NCBI GenBank assembly: GCA_016124585.1
Contig: WGNL01000012.1
Location: forward strand, 1-64,000
DNA: 64,000 bases
Direction of reading: 5' to 3'
Source: Bacteroidota bacterium
GTDB lineage: Bacteria; Bacteroidota; Bacteroidia; Chitinophagales; Saprospiraceae
Shown: positions 5,318 through 13,932 of the stretch, piece after piece
Layout: every line of letters starts with the position of its first letter
Numbering within the stretch: position 1 is the stretch's first letter
Program-made: the position numbers and the translations under genes
The notes under the pieces: generated by a model
The model's input: the letters and a program-made list of their open reading frames with translations, nothing else
Databases searched by the model: none
What the model was told of the DNA's origin: nothing

Positions 5318-6832
5318 ATGAACATGAAGCAGTTTTATTTTTCAATAAAAAACCTCCAATGGCTTGCAATGCTGCTAGTGCTTTGCAATGCCTGCAAGGA
5401 AGACACCATCACCCCCGATGTGTTCGGCTCGCTGAGCGGTCAAGTATTGGTGGACGGAACGAACACGCCCATCGCCAATGCCATCATTTCCACCAGCCCG
5501 GCCACTAGCCAAGTGCAGACGGATGCGCAGGGGAAATTTAAATTTGACAGCATCAAAACCGGGACTTACACGGTGCGGGCGGAGACATCGGATTATGTTT
5601 CCGGGGTGGAGACCGTGACTATTTCCGAGGGGCTGGAAAGCTCGGTCATCATTTTGATGAAGGAAAAAACAACGGCCAATACACCGCCAACTGCCCCCGA
5701 AAACATCAGCCCATCCAACGGCGCAACGGATTTGGACATTAGCTTCACGCTCAGTTGGACTTCCGCCGACGCCGAAGCCGATCCGATTACCTACGATGTT
5801 TACACCTTCCATTCGCTGCAAGGGCCGGGGATGCTGATGGCGTCGGGGATTATGGATACTTTTTTGGTGCTGAACAACCTGAAATACGGCTCGACCTGCT
5901 TCTGGCAAGTGGTAGCCAATGATGGTGAGGCCGACCCAGTTTACAGCGAGGTCTGGAGTTTCACGACGAAGGATTTCCCGCCGCACCCCTTTGTTTTTGC
6001 GAAGGTAAACAATGGAAAATACGATGTCTTTGCGGCGCAAAATGGCAATGCAGCCCTTCCACTCTATCAGCTTTCCGACCTACCAAGCAGCAATTACCGA
6101 CCCCGCATCAGCCCAGTCGGCAACAAGATTGCTTTCCTCAACAACAATTTCATCAACACCCAAATCTACGTGATGAACCGGGACGGCAGCGACCCGACCC
6201 TCGTGCCTGCGCCCGTGCCCGTGCTGGGGAAAGATATGTTTCAGATTGATTTCTGCTGGTCGCCGGATGGCACTAAGCTGCTCTACATGAACCAGAACAA
6301 ACTTTTCAAAATCAACGTGGATGGCAGCGGGTTCGAGCAGTTTGCCGAATTGCCCGTCGGGGAGGAATATGTGGAAGTGGACTGGGCGCCTGTCACCAAT
6401 AAAATTGCGGCGAGGACGGTCGGCAGCCAGCCCTATATCGGCAGGATTCTGCTGTACAACAGCGCTGGCTCCTTGGAGCAGGTGCTCGTCCCCGATTTAT
6501 CGGGAAATATCGGCGGCCCGGCCTTTTCCATTGATGGTAGTTCCATTCTTTTTACCCATGATATTGATGGCCTCGAAACCCCCGATGGCCGTCAGCTCAA
6601 TTCCCATATTTTTCAGAAAAACATCGCCACGGGCGCTGAAACCGACCTTTCCATCAACAAGCCGATGGGCTACAACGACCTCGACCCCAAGTTTTCGGCA
6701 AACGGCGCTTTTGTCATTTTTGTGGAAACGAGCAATCCGCCCAATTCTCCCAAAAACATCAATATTATGAATGCTGCTGGCGTGGGCAGGGTGCTAATGT
6801 TTGGGAATGCGGAGATGCCGGATTGGCAGTAG
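5318..6832 (+). CDS. Lipoprotein with carboxypeptidase-like, FN3-like and beta-propeller domains
   Basis: 504 residues. The start is ATG 5318 (a second ATG lies two codons on). The signal peptide ends in Leu-Cys-Asn-Ala-Cys, with probable lipid attachment at Cys26. Three modules follow. About residues 36-112 form a carboxypeptidase-regulatory-like beta sandwich (SGQVLVDGTNTPIANAII, GKFKFDSIKTGTYTVRAE). About 118-215 are fibronectin-III-like (TAPENISPSNGATDLDI, LSWTSADAEADPITYDVY). Residues 230-500 are WD40/TolB-like propeller blades (ISPVGNKIAFLNN, SPDGTKLLYMN, FSIDGSSILFTHD). It is probably an outer-membrane-anchored binding or scaffold protein; no catalytic motif is visible. It follows csgG in the same direction across a strong hairpin, so joint transcription with curli is uncertain. 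Confidence 0.7.
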   Translation: MNMKQFYFSIKNLQWLAMLLVLCNACKEDTITPDVFGSLSGQVLVDGTNTPIANAIISTSPATSQVQTDAQGKFKFDSIKTGTYTVRAETSDYVSGVETVTISEGLESSVIILMKEKTTANTPPTAPENISPSNGATDLDISFTLSWTSADAEADPITYDVYTFHSLQGPGMLMASGIMDTFLVLNNLKYGSTCFWQVVANDGEADPVYSEVWSFTTKDFPPHPFVFAKVNNGKYDVFAAQNGNAALPLYQLSDLPSSNYRPRISPVGNKIAFLNNNFINTQIYVMNRDGSDPTLVPAPVPVLGKDMFQIDFCWSPDGTKLLYMNQNKLFKINVDGSGFEQFAELPVGEEYVEVDWAPVTNKIAARTVGSQPYIGRILLYNSAGSLEQVLVPDLSGNIGGPAFSIDGSSILFTHDIDGLETPDGRQLNSHIFQKNIATGAETDLSINKPMGYNDLDPKFSANGAFVIFVETSNPPNSPKNINIMNAAGVGRVLMFGNAEMPDWQ

Positions 6833-6902
6833 GGGGATTTAATAACTGGTTTTCAAAACTGAATGATAAATGGTTTGTTACCATCCCTAAAATCCATTCA
6901 TC

Positions 6903-8213
6903 ATGTCAGCGAAAATAGGAATCGTCTGGTTTCGGCAGGATCTCCGCCTGCACGACAACGAAGCACTCACGGAAGCCATCCAGCACTGCGACAAAATCAT
7001 CCCGGTCTATGTATTCGATGAGCGGGTGTTTCTGGGCAAGACCCGGCAGTTCGGCTTTGAGAAGACCGGGAAGTTCCGGGCAAAATTCATTCTGGAAAGC
7101 GTGGAAGACTTGCGCCAGTCCCTTCGGAAACTGGGCAGCGACCTCGTCGTCCGTATCGGAAAACCCGAAGCTATCATCTTCGAACTGGCCCAGCAATACA
7201 AAACCAGTTGGGTCTTCTGCAACCGGGAGCGCACGCAGGAGGAACTGGAAGTGCAGGATGCCCTGGAGGAAAACCTGTGGACGATCGGCCAGGAGATGCA
7301 CTATTCCCGTGGCAAGCTGCTCTACTACACCTCCGACCTGCCTTTTCCGATTACGCAGACGCCAGAGGTGTTCACCCAATTCCGCAAGGAAGTGGAACGG
7401 GCGGTGCAAATCCGGGAGCCATTTCCCACGCCCACTACCCTACCCGTTTTTGATTTTGATTTGGATATTGGCACCATGCCTAGTTTGGAGGAACTTGGTC
7501 ACGAGCCTTTCGAGCAGGATGCCCGTGCGGCTATCCAGTTCAAAGGCGGTGAGACAGCTGGTTTGCAGCGCCTGAAGGATTATTTCTGGGGCACGGAAGC
7601 CGCCAAAACCTATTTCGATACCCGAAACGAAATGCTGGGGTCGGATTATTCCACCAAATTCTCGGCTTGGTTGGCTCAAGGCTGCCTTTCCCCTAAGCAG
7701 GTTTACCATGAACTCAAGGTTTTCGAGCAGGAAAAGGGCGAGACAAAGGGCACATATTGGATTTTTTTCGAGCTGCTTTGGCGGGATTTCTTCCGGCTCA
7801 TGGCCAAAAAGCACGGTAACAAGCTCTTCCTGAAAGGCGGCTTGCGGGATTTGCCGAACCGCCGATTAGTGGATGATTTTCAATTGTTCGAGACCTGGAA
7901 GGAAGGCCGCACGGATGTCCCTTTCGTGGACGCCAATATGTTAGAGCTAAAGCAAACGGGGTTCATGTCGAACCGAGGCAGGCAAAATGTGGCCAGCTAC
8001 CTCGTGAACGACCTGAAAGTGAACTGGCAATTGGGTGCCGAATATTTTGAAAGCATTTTAATTGACTACGACACCGCCAGCAATTGGGGCAACTGGAACT
8101 ACATCGCTGGCGTCGGCAACGACCCACGGGAAGACCGTTATTTCAATATCGAAAACCAAGCCCGGCAGTACGACCCCCAGGGGGAATATGTGCGGCATTG
8201 GATGGAAGTGTGA
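6903..8213 (+). CDS. DASH-type cryptochrome / photolyase
   Basis: 436 residues starting MSAKIGIVWFRQDLRLHDNEAL, the classic photolyase alpha/beta N-terminus. The helical FAD-binding half contains SAWLAQGCLSPKQVYHEL, ELLWRDFFR and TGFMSNRGRQNVASYL, and the closing ASNWGNWNYIAGVGNDPREDRYFN is characteristic of the Cry-DASH subfamily. Cry-DASH enzymes bind FAD (and usually a folate antenna) and repair cyclobutane dimers mainly in single-stranded DNA under blue light. Length is normal for bacterial members. It stands alone: 70 bp after the propeller lipoprotein and closed by its own terminator. Whether it repairs DNA or signals cannot be told from sequence. Confidence 0.9.
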   Translation: MSAKIGIVWFRQDLRLHDNEALTEAIQHCDKIIPVYVFDERVFLGKTRQFGFEKTGKFRAKFILESVEDLRQSLRKLGSDLVVRIGKPEAIIFELAQQYKTSWVFCNRERTQEELEVQDALEENLWTIGQEMHYSRGKLLYYTSDLPFPITQTPEVFTQFRKEVERAVQIREPFPTPTTLPVFDFDLDIGTMPSLEELGHEPFEQDARAAIQFKGGETAGLQRLKDYFWGTEAAKTYFDTRNEMLGSDYSTKFSAWLAQGCLSPKQVYHELKVFEQEKGETKGTYWIFFELLWRDFFRLMAKKHGNKLFLKGGLRDLPNRRLVDDFQLFETWKEGRTDVPFVDANMLELKQTGFMSNRGRQNVASYLVNDLKVNWQLGAEYFESILIDYDTASNWGNWNYIAGVGNDPREDRYFNIENQARQYDPQGEYVRHWMEV

Positions 8214-8284
8214 AGCGGGGGAAGTGGGGAATTGGTTGAAATAGTTGAAGTGGTTGAATTAGGGGAATTAGTTTAACCGCTCAA

Positions 8285-8325
8285 CAAAAAAGCGGCTGTG
8301 CTACTTTGCACATGCCGCTTTTTGA
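8285..8325 (+). terminator. Terminator after the cryptochrome gene
   Basis: AAAAAGCGGC...GCCGCTTTTT forms a 10-bp stem (arms about 8286-8295 and 8314-8323) with a further inner TGTGC/GCACA pairing, and ends in T5. The rest of the gap to 8817 (about 490 bp) shows nothing I recognise. The segment 8214-8270 is a G-rich low-complexity run of GTTGAA-like units. Confidence 0.7.
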
Positions 8326-8817
8326 TTTTGCTGTTGTTTTTCCACGTAGCCCTTTTGAACATTTACCGGGGCCGTTTGCTTAACAAAAAAGTGATTTGAA
8401 ATAGGTCAGAATCGGTAATGGTCGGCAAATTAGGAGGGTGCGCCGCAATATCTCTTGCATTTTACGGAACGGTCGCTTTTTCGTTGGGAACGGTCGGTTT
8501 GAGTTAGAATATGGGAAAAGATAATAAGTTGCTATCAATGTCAAAAAATGAAAATCACCCGCTTTATTTGCATGGTATCAATAGTCGAAAACCAACTTAT
8601 GCATACGAATCTTCTAACAATTCACGTTTCAAAAGCAACTAGAACAACATGCAGGGATGCCTCTGTTAAAAATTTTATAATTTCACCCCGCCAATTCTTG
8701 TTCCCAGACTGATTTTCAGAAAAGATTCGTTTGTTTGCAAATGATTGATTTCCAACTAATTACGAACTAGCATTTGGAAACAAAAAGCATAAATCAAGCA
8801 AGAAAAACCTTCAGATA

Positions 8818-11800
8818 ATGAATAAATCCAGTGCAATCTTTGTAGTGGCGGCGTGTTTTGTCGTGCTACAACTTAGTGCCCAGAAAACAACGGTTTTCAC
8901 AGAGTCACAACTTGCCTACAAACGTGGCGAGGAGCTGTTCCAAAAAGGTGTCTACGGCTATGCCATGACCGAGTACAAATCGGCCATTGAGCAGCTGATA
9001 CCTGCCAACGAGCCAGAATGGGAACAGCTTCGGATGCGGTCTGAATTGGGCTATGCCAAGTCAGCCGTTCGCTTGGACCAACCGGACGGCGAAAAGCTTA
9101 TCTTGGAATTTATCCGTAAATACAAGCCGGACCCGCTTGCCAGTCAAGCCTTGTTGGAGGTAGCCAACTATTTCTACAATGCCCAGAAATACGATAAAGC
9201 AGTTGAGTTTTACCAGCAGATCAACCCCCGTGAACTCAATGCCACACAACGCCAGGAGCTATATTTTAAGATTGGTTATTCCTATTTTGTACAGAAAAAA
9301 TTCAAGGAAGCAGAGGATAATTTCAAGGAAATCAAAGACGTGCAAGGCGACTATTTTTATCCTGCCAATTACTATTACGGGCTTTGTAAGTTCTTCAATA
9401 ACCAGTACGCTGAGGCTATTAAAAGTTTCCGGTTGGTGGAGCGCTCCAAGGAGTACAAACCACACGTACCGTATTATATCTCCCAAATCTATTTTGCGCA
9501 GCATGACTACGACGAGCTGATAAAATATGCTGAGCCAAAGCTCAACGACCGCACTTTGCGCAACTTGAAGGAGATGAACCAACTGGTTGGTCAGGCATAT
9601 TTTGAAAAAGGAGATTACAAAAAAGCACTGCCCTACCTTGAAAAATTTGCGGAAAGCTCAGGAAGGATGCGGGAAGAGGAATTTTATCAATTGGGCTATA
9701 CCCAATACCAGGTCGGCGAATACAGCAAGGCGGCCCGCAACTTTCAGGAATTGGTGGATGTGAACAGCCTCATCGGCCAAACGGCACTTTATTATCTAGG
9801 GGATTGCAAACTCCGTTACAATGATAAAAATGGCGCCCGCATTGCTTTTGGAGCTGCCAGCAAAATGGATTTTGATAAAGACATACAGGAAAGTGCATTG
9901 ATCAACTTTGCAAAGCTTTCTTATGAATTGCATTACGACAAGGATGCGCTCACGGCGTTGCAGGGCATTAAACAAGGTTCGAAATACTACAGTGACGCCC
10001 AGACCTTGATGAGCGAAATCTTCGTCAATACCCGTAATTACGACCAAGCCATCGCCACGCTCGAAGGCATGCCCAACAAAACACCCAAGCTCAAGGAAGC
10101 CTACCAACAGGTGCTGTATTTGCGAGCCTTGCAACATATCAAAGACGGAAGAAATTCATTGGCACAAACACTGCTCGAAAAATCAATTGCCAACTCGGTG
10201 AACACGGAAACCAAAGCAACAGCCCTTTACTGGCTGGGCGATTTGGCCAATCAAGACAAGAATTACAGCAAAAGCATTGACTACATCAACCAGTTCATTG
10301 CGCTAGCAAAAAACATAAAGACTTTGCCAGATGAGTCGTCCATTTACATGGCCAACTACTTGCAGGGCTATAATTATGTGAAGAAGGAAAACTATATCAC
10401 CGCACAGGGCTATTTCATGGATGCGGTTGCAGGCATCAAGCGAAACCGCAGTTTTATCAATAATAAGACGGTGAGAGACGGTGTGCTGGGCGATGCCACG
10501 CTGCGGGCTGGTGATTGTTTGTTTAAGAAAAACAATTACAAAGAAGCCATCAAGTTTTATGATGAAGCCGTCACGGCCAAGTACCCTGGCTTTGAATATG
10601 CCCTTTTCCAAAAAGCAATCATCGAGGGGCTGCGAGGCAACACGACAGATAAAATCATTGCCTTGGAAGACCTCGTAAACAAATACAAAACCTCCGAATT
10701 TGCTGATGATGCCTTGTTCCAACTTGGGCTGACCTACCAAGACATCAAGCAGGCAACCAAGGCCACCGACGCCTTTAAACGCTTGGTCGGTGACTACCCC
10801 AACTCCGATTTGGTGAACAACTCGCTGTTGCGCTTGGGCTTGGTAGCCTACAATACCGGTAACCTCCCAACTGCCATTAACTACTACAAGCAGGTCTTTT
10901 CACACCAGCCCAAAAAAGAAGAGGCTGATGCGGCTTTGGCTGCCCTTCGGGAAATTTACATCAAGGACATGGGCGACCCAGACGGATACAATGCCTTCCT
11001 TGAAACAATTCCTGGATACAAGCTGGACAACCAACAAAAAGACGAAAATGCTTTTGCCGCAGCGGAAGCTGCCTATGAAAAAAGCAATTACGAGCGGGCA
11101 GTTACCGATTACACAGATTACATTAAGAAATACCCAAATGGTGTAAACATCCTCGTGGCCTACTACCACCGTGGCGAGAGCTACGCTGTGCTTACGCAAT
11201 ACGACAAGGCGCTCAGCGACTACGAATACGTTATCTCCAAAGGAGCGGGAAATCGGTATTATGTGGATGCAATTGGCAAGGCTGCCGACATCGCCTACAA
11301 AGGCGACAAGGACTACAAAAAAGCGTACGACTATTTTGTGAAATGGGAAACGGTAGCCACCAGTGCCGACGACAAACTTGAAGCTCAATTGGGAGCCATG
11401 CGCTCGGCATACAAACTGGGGGATACAAACGGTGTACAAACGGCCGCTAAAAAAGTATCCAGCAATGCGACTGCTGCTGATGCTGATAAGGCACAGGCGA
11501 ATTTCTATTTGGGCAAGATTGCCTTTGACCGCAACGAACTGGATGCAGCCCTATCAGCTTTCACAAAAGTGATGCAGACCAGCGACAATGAGCAGACGGC
11601 GGAGGCTCGATACTTGGTTGCTGAAGTTTACTATAAAAAAAGGAACCTCGAAAAAGCAAAGCAGCGCTGTCTTGACAACAACAACGACAACTCGAACTAT
11701 CCGTATTGGGTAGGAAAAAGTCTGTTGTTGCTATCTGACATTTTTGCGGAGCAGGACGATATTTTCAGTGCTAAAACGGTGCTGGAAGCGCTCATCGAAA

Positions 11801-11925
11801 ATTACGAAGTCAAAACTGACGACATCATTCCAACTGCTAGGAAAAAACTGGATGCACTCAACAAAGCTTCGTCCGGCTCCAGCAGGCTCGACAAATCAAA
11901 CAATTTCATGGATGATGGGAATTGA
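8818..11925 (+). CDS. Large periplasmic tetratricopeptide-repeat protein
   Basis: 1035 residues. The signal peptide (MNKSSAIFVVAACFVVLQLSAQ) has no lipobox Cys, so the protein is periplasmic or secreted. The rest is almost wholly TPR/Sel1-like helical hairpins (for example YKRGEELFQKGVYGYAMTEYKSAI, YDKAVEFYQQI, QFGEYSKAA-type units), more than 15 by eye, ending with a Ser-rich polar tail. The repeats resemble the BamD/YbgF TPR class that scaffolds envelope complexes. The gene is followed 87 bp later, same strand, by an outer-membrane barrel gene. Similar pairs of a roughly 1000-aa TPR protein and a roughly 550-aa barrel are, as I recall, common in Bacteroidota, which suggests an envelope assembly. 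The exact role is unknown. Confidence 0.7.
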   Translation: MNKSSAIFVVAACFVVLQLSAQKTTVFTESQLAYKRGEELFQKGVYGYAMTEYKSAIEQLIPANEPEWEQLRMRSELGYAKSAVRLDQPDGEKLILEFIRKYKPDPLASQALLEVANYFYNAQKYDKAVEFYQQINPRELNATQRQELYFKIGYSYFVQKKFKEAEDNFKEIKDVQGDYFYPANYYYGLCKFFNNQYAEAIKSFRLVERSKEYKPHVPYYISQIYFAQHDYDELIKYAEPKLNDRTLRNLKEMNQLVGQAYFEKGDYKKALPYLEKFAESSGRMREEEFYQLGYTQYQVGEYSKAARNFQELVDVNSLIGQTALYYLGDCKLRYNDKNGARIAFGAASKMDFDKDIQESALINFAKLSYELHYDKDALTALQGIKQGSKYYSDAQTLMSEIFVNTRNYDQAIATLEGMPNKTPKLKEAYQQVLYLRALQHIKDGRNSLAQTLLEKSIANSVNTETKATALYWLGDLANQDKNYSKSIDYINQFIALAKNIKTLPDESSIYMANYLQGYNYVKKENYITAQGYFMDAVAGIKRNRSFINNKTVRDGVLGDATLRAGDCLFKKNNYKEAIKFYDEAVTAKYPGFEYALFQKAIIEGLRGNTTDKIIALEDLVNKYKTSEFADDALFQLGLTYQDIKQATKATDAFKRLVGDYPNSDLVNNSLLRLGLVAYNTGNLPTAINYYKQVFSHQPKKEEADAALAALREIYIKDMGDPDGYNAFLETIPGYKLDNQQKDENAFAAAEAAYEKSNYERAVTDYTDYIKKYPNGVNILVAYYHRGESYAVLTQYDKALSDYEYVISKGAGNRYYVDAIGKAADIAYKGDKDYKKAYDYFVKWETVATSADDKLEAQLGAMRSAYKLGDTNGVQTAAKKVSSNATAADADKAQANFYLGKIAFDRNELDAALSAFTKVMQTSDNEQTAEARYLVAEVYYKKRNLEKAKQRCLDNNNDNSNYPYWVGKSLLLLSDIFAEQDDIFSAKTVLEALIENYEVKTDDIIPTARKKLDALNKASSGSSRLDKSNNFMDDGN

Positions 11926-12012
11926 TGAAAACTGCTCGATGGTTGGTTTTTTGATTAAATTTCAACTATCCAGCAAGGCGAAACCATCCAACTATAACAA
12001 CAATCCGCAACA

Positions 12013-13695
12013 ATGAAATACGCAAGAATCATTTTCTTTTTTCTGCTTTCAGCAGTGGCAACTTCCGCTTTTGCACAGCCCGGTTTGCCAGGTCAAGAGG
12101 TTGAAGTGGTCAAGATTTTCGAGGCACAACTAGCTGAGAGTGCCAAAGTGGCCGTGCTACCAGAGCTTCCACCTGTTGATACTTCTGTTTCAAAACAGAC
12201 TTACGAGGTCACACCCAAAAATATTGAAGTGGATTATCCTGCACCACGAATCCGACCAGTAACCTACAAATCGGATGAGGAAATCGCTGATGTTTACAAT
12301 GGCTACATCAAATTGGGTGCTGGTTTGCCAAAGTCAATATATGGCGATGCCTCCTATAATAAGTTGGTTGAGTTGGCAGATAAATCCAAACTGGATATTG
12401 GCATCAATGCCTTCCACCATCAAGCTGACTATTCGAGCGGAGATATTGAAAATCAACGATTTGGCCTGACCAAAGTCGCTGGAAAAGGCACTTACTACAA
12501 TAATAAAGGCTATGCCGTAGCGGGCAATTTAGGCTACACTTCCAATCGTGTGAGCTATTACGGCTATACTTTTGACCGTTTTGACAACCATGAAAATATT
12601 GACAAGGAGGCAGTAAAACAGGTTTTCGGCATTTTTGACATGGGCGCTAAAATTTTCAATGGTGTTCAAACGGCAGGCGACATCAACTACTCGGCAGGCT
12701 TTGATTTTTACCACATGGGTGATGATTTCGCCGCCAATGAAAATGGCTTTGACCTCAAACTGAATGCCACCAAATGGATACGTGGCAAACATAGTTTTGA
12801 TATTGGTCTTCGTACCGATTTCACAAATTTCAAAGTCAACGGCCAAGAACAGAAGCTGAACAATTTTTGGTTGACGCCTTCTTTCACCTTTCACGGTAGT
12901 GCCATAAAAATCAAAGCTGGTGCAAATTTGATTTCAAACAATGATGAATATTTGCCATTTCCCGATGTGGAGGTAGTGGTAAATTTGACAGGTAACGAAC
13001 TCGCTTTTTATACTGGACTTGAGGGTGGCTTTGAGAAAAATACCTTTCGCTCCATTGCAACCTACAATCCATACATTAATACCCAATTTCCAGATGGCAC
13101 TCTCCGCAACACGAAATACTTCAATTTCTATGCAGGTTTGAAAGGCAATTTCAAGATGTTTGAATACATGATTCAAGGTGGCTACAAGCCAACGAACGAC
13201 TTGGCGGTTTATCTGTTTCGTCATGAATTCAATGGTACGGAACCTGATTTAATTCATGATTTCGAGGTTCATTACGCAGATGCCAATATCATCAACGTAC
13301 GGGCTTCTTTGAAGGCCAACATACTCAAGAACCTGGCGTTCACAGGTGTTTTGAGTCAAAACTTCTATGATGTCAGCATCGAACGCAAACCTTGGCACCT
13401 GCCAGCTTTAGATGCCAATTTTATGGCCATTTATACCACTTCCGACAATAAACTTAGAGCCAAGGCACAACTCAATCTTTCTGACGGCGTGACTGCCAAC
13501 ACCCTTGGTGGTGTGAATCGTTGGACGACCTTGAATGGGCTCTATGATGTAAGTCTTGGTGCTGAATATTGGTTTGTGAAAAAATTTGGCGCCTTCCTAG
13601 AAGTGAATAACCTTCTGAATAACAAACGTGAACGTTGGATCTACTATCCGACTTACGGCATCAATGTACTGGCTGGCATCACGGCTAGGTTCTGA
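12013..13695 (+). CDS. Outer-membrane beta-barrel protein (TonB-receptor-like barrel, no plug)
   Basis: 560 residues with signal peptide MKYARIIFFFLLSAVATSAFAQ. A proline-rich linker (about residues 45-95) follows, then alternating amphipathic strands to the end (YIKLGAGLPKSIYGDASY, KGYAVAGNLGYTSNRVSYYGY, FYAGLKGNFKMFEYMIQGGYK). The last residues, GINVLAGITARF, end in the C-terminal Phe expected of a BAM substrate. There is no TonB box or plug domain, so although barrels of this kind are often labelled TonB-dependent receptors, it is probably a plain porin or scaffold barrel. It lies directly behind the TPR gene and is closed by a strong terminator, so the two genes likely form an operon. Confidence 0.65.
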   Translation: MKYARIIFFFLLSAVATSAFAQPGLPGQEVEVVKIFEAQLAESAKVAVLPELPPVDTSVSKQTYEVTPKNIEVDYPAPRIRPVTYKSDEEIADVYNGYIKLGAGLPKSIYGDASYNKLVELADKSKLDIGINAFHHQADYSSGDIENQRFGLTKVAGKGTYYNNKGYAVAGNLGYTSNRVSYYGYTFDRFDNHENIDKEAVKQVFGIFDMGAKIFNGVQTAGDINYSAGFDFYHMGDDFAANENGFDLKLNATKWIRGKHSFDIGLRTDFTNFKVNGQEQKLNNFWLTPSFTFHGSAIKIKAGANLISNNDEYLPFPDVEVVVNLTGNELAFYTGLEGGFEKNTFRSIATYNPYINTQFPDGTLRNTKYFNFYAGLKGNFKMFEYMIQGGYKPTNDLAVYLFRHEFNGTEPDLIHDFEVHYADANIINVRASLKANILKNLAFTGVLSQNFYDVSIERKPWHLPALDANFMAIYTTSDNKLRAKAQLNLSDGVTANTLGGVNRWTTLNGLYDVSLGAEYWFVKKFGAFLEVNNLLNNKRERWIYYPTYGINVLAGITARF

Positions 13696-13717
13696 TTTTA
13701 ACAGAAAGAATTCAATG

Positions 13718-13751
13718 AAAAAGGGACGGCATATTTCGCCGTCCCTTTTTT
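13718..13751 (+). terminator. Terminator after the barrel gene
   Basis: AAAAAGGGACGGC (13718-13730) pairs with GCCGTCCCTTTTT (13738-13750) around a 7-nt loop, ending in T6. It is a classic intrinsic terminator for the TPR/barrel pair. Confidence 0.85.
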
Positions 13752-13855
13752 GTTTTGAGTAATCTTTGAAGAAAATTAGTGGGTACAGATGCTAGCTGTT
13801 TTGCCAACAACTATATCAGCGTTAGGTTCTCCGGATGGAAAATTTTACAAAAAAC

Positions 13856-13888
13856 AAGGGCTGCAAGCGTTTCCGCTTTGCAGCCCTT
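13856..13888 (-). terminator. Terminator of the giant T9SS protein gene
   Basis: AAGGGCTGCAA (13856-13866) and TTGCAGCCCTT (13878-13888) form an 11-bp stem. Read on the minus strand it is followed by TGTTTTTTGT, a good T run, 45 bp beyond the stop of the gene ending at 13933. Confidence 0.75.
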
Positions 13889-13932
13889 TTGGTTAGTGTG
13901 TAGTAATTTTGTTTGATGGTTATGTAGCCGTC

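Noticed and set aside
5375-6040. 221-codon minus-strand frame
   Set aside because: Lies wholly antisense to the propeller lipoprotein, whose frame has clear domains. The antisense product is a His/Arg/Gly-rich shadow of the local codon use.
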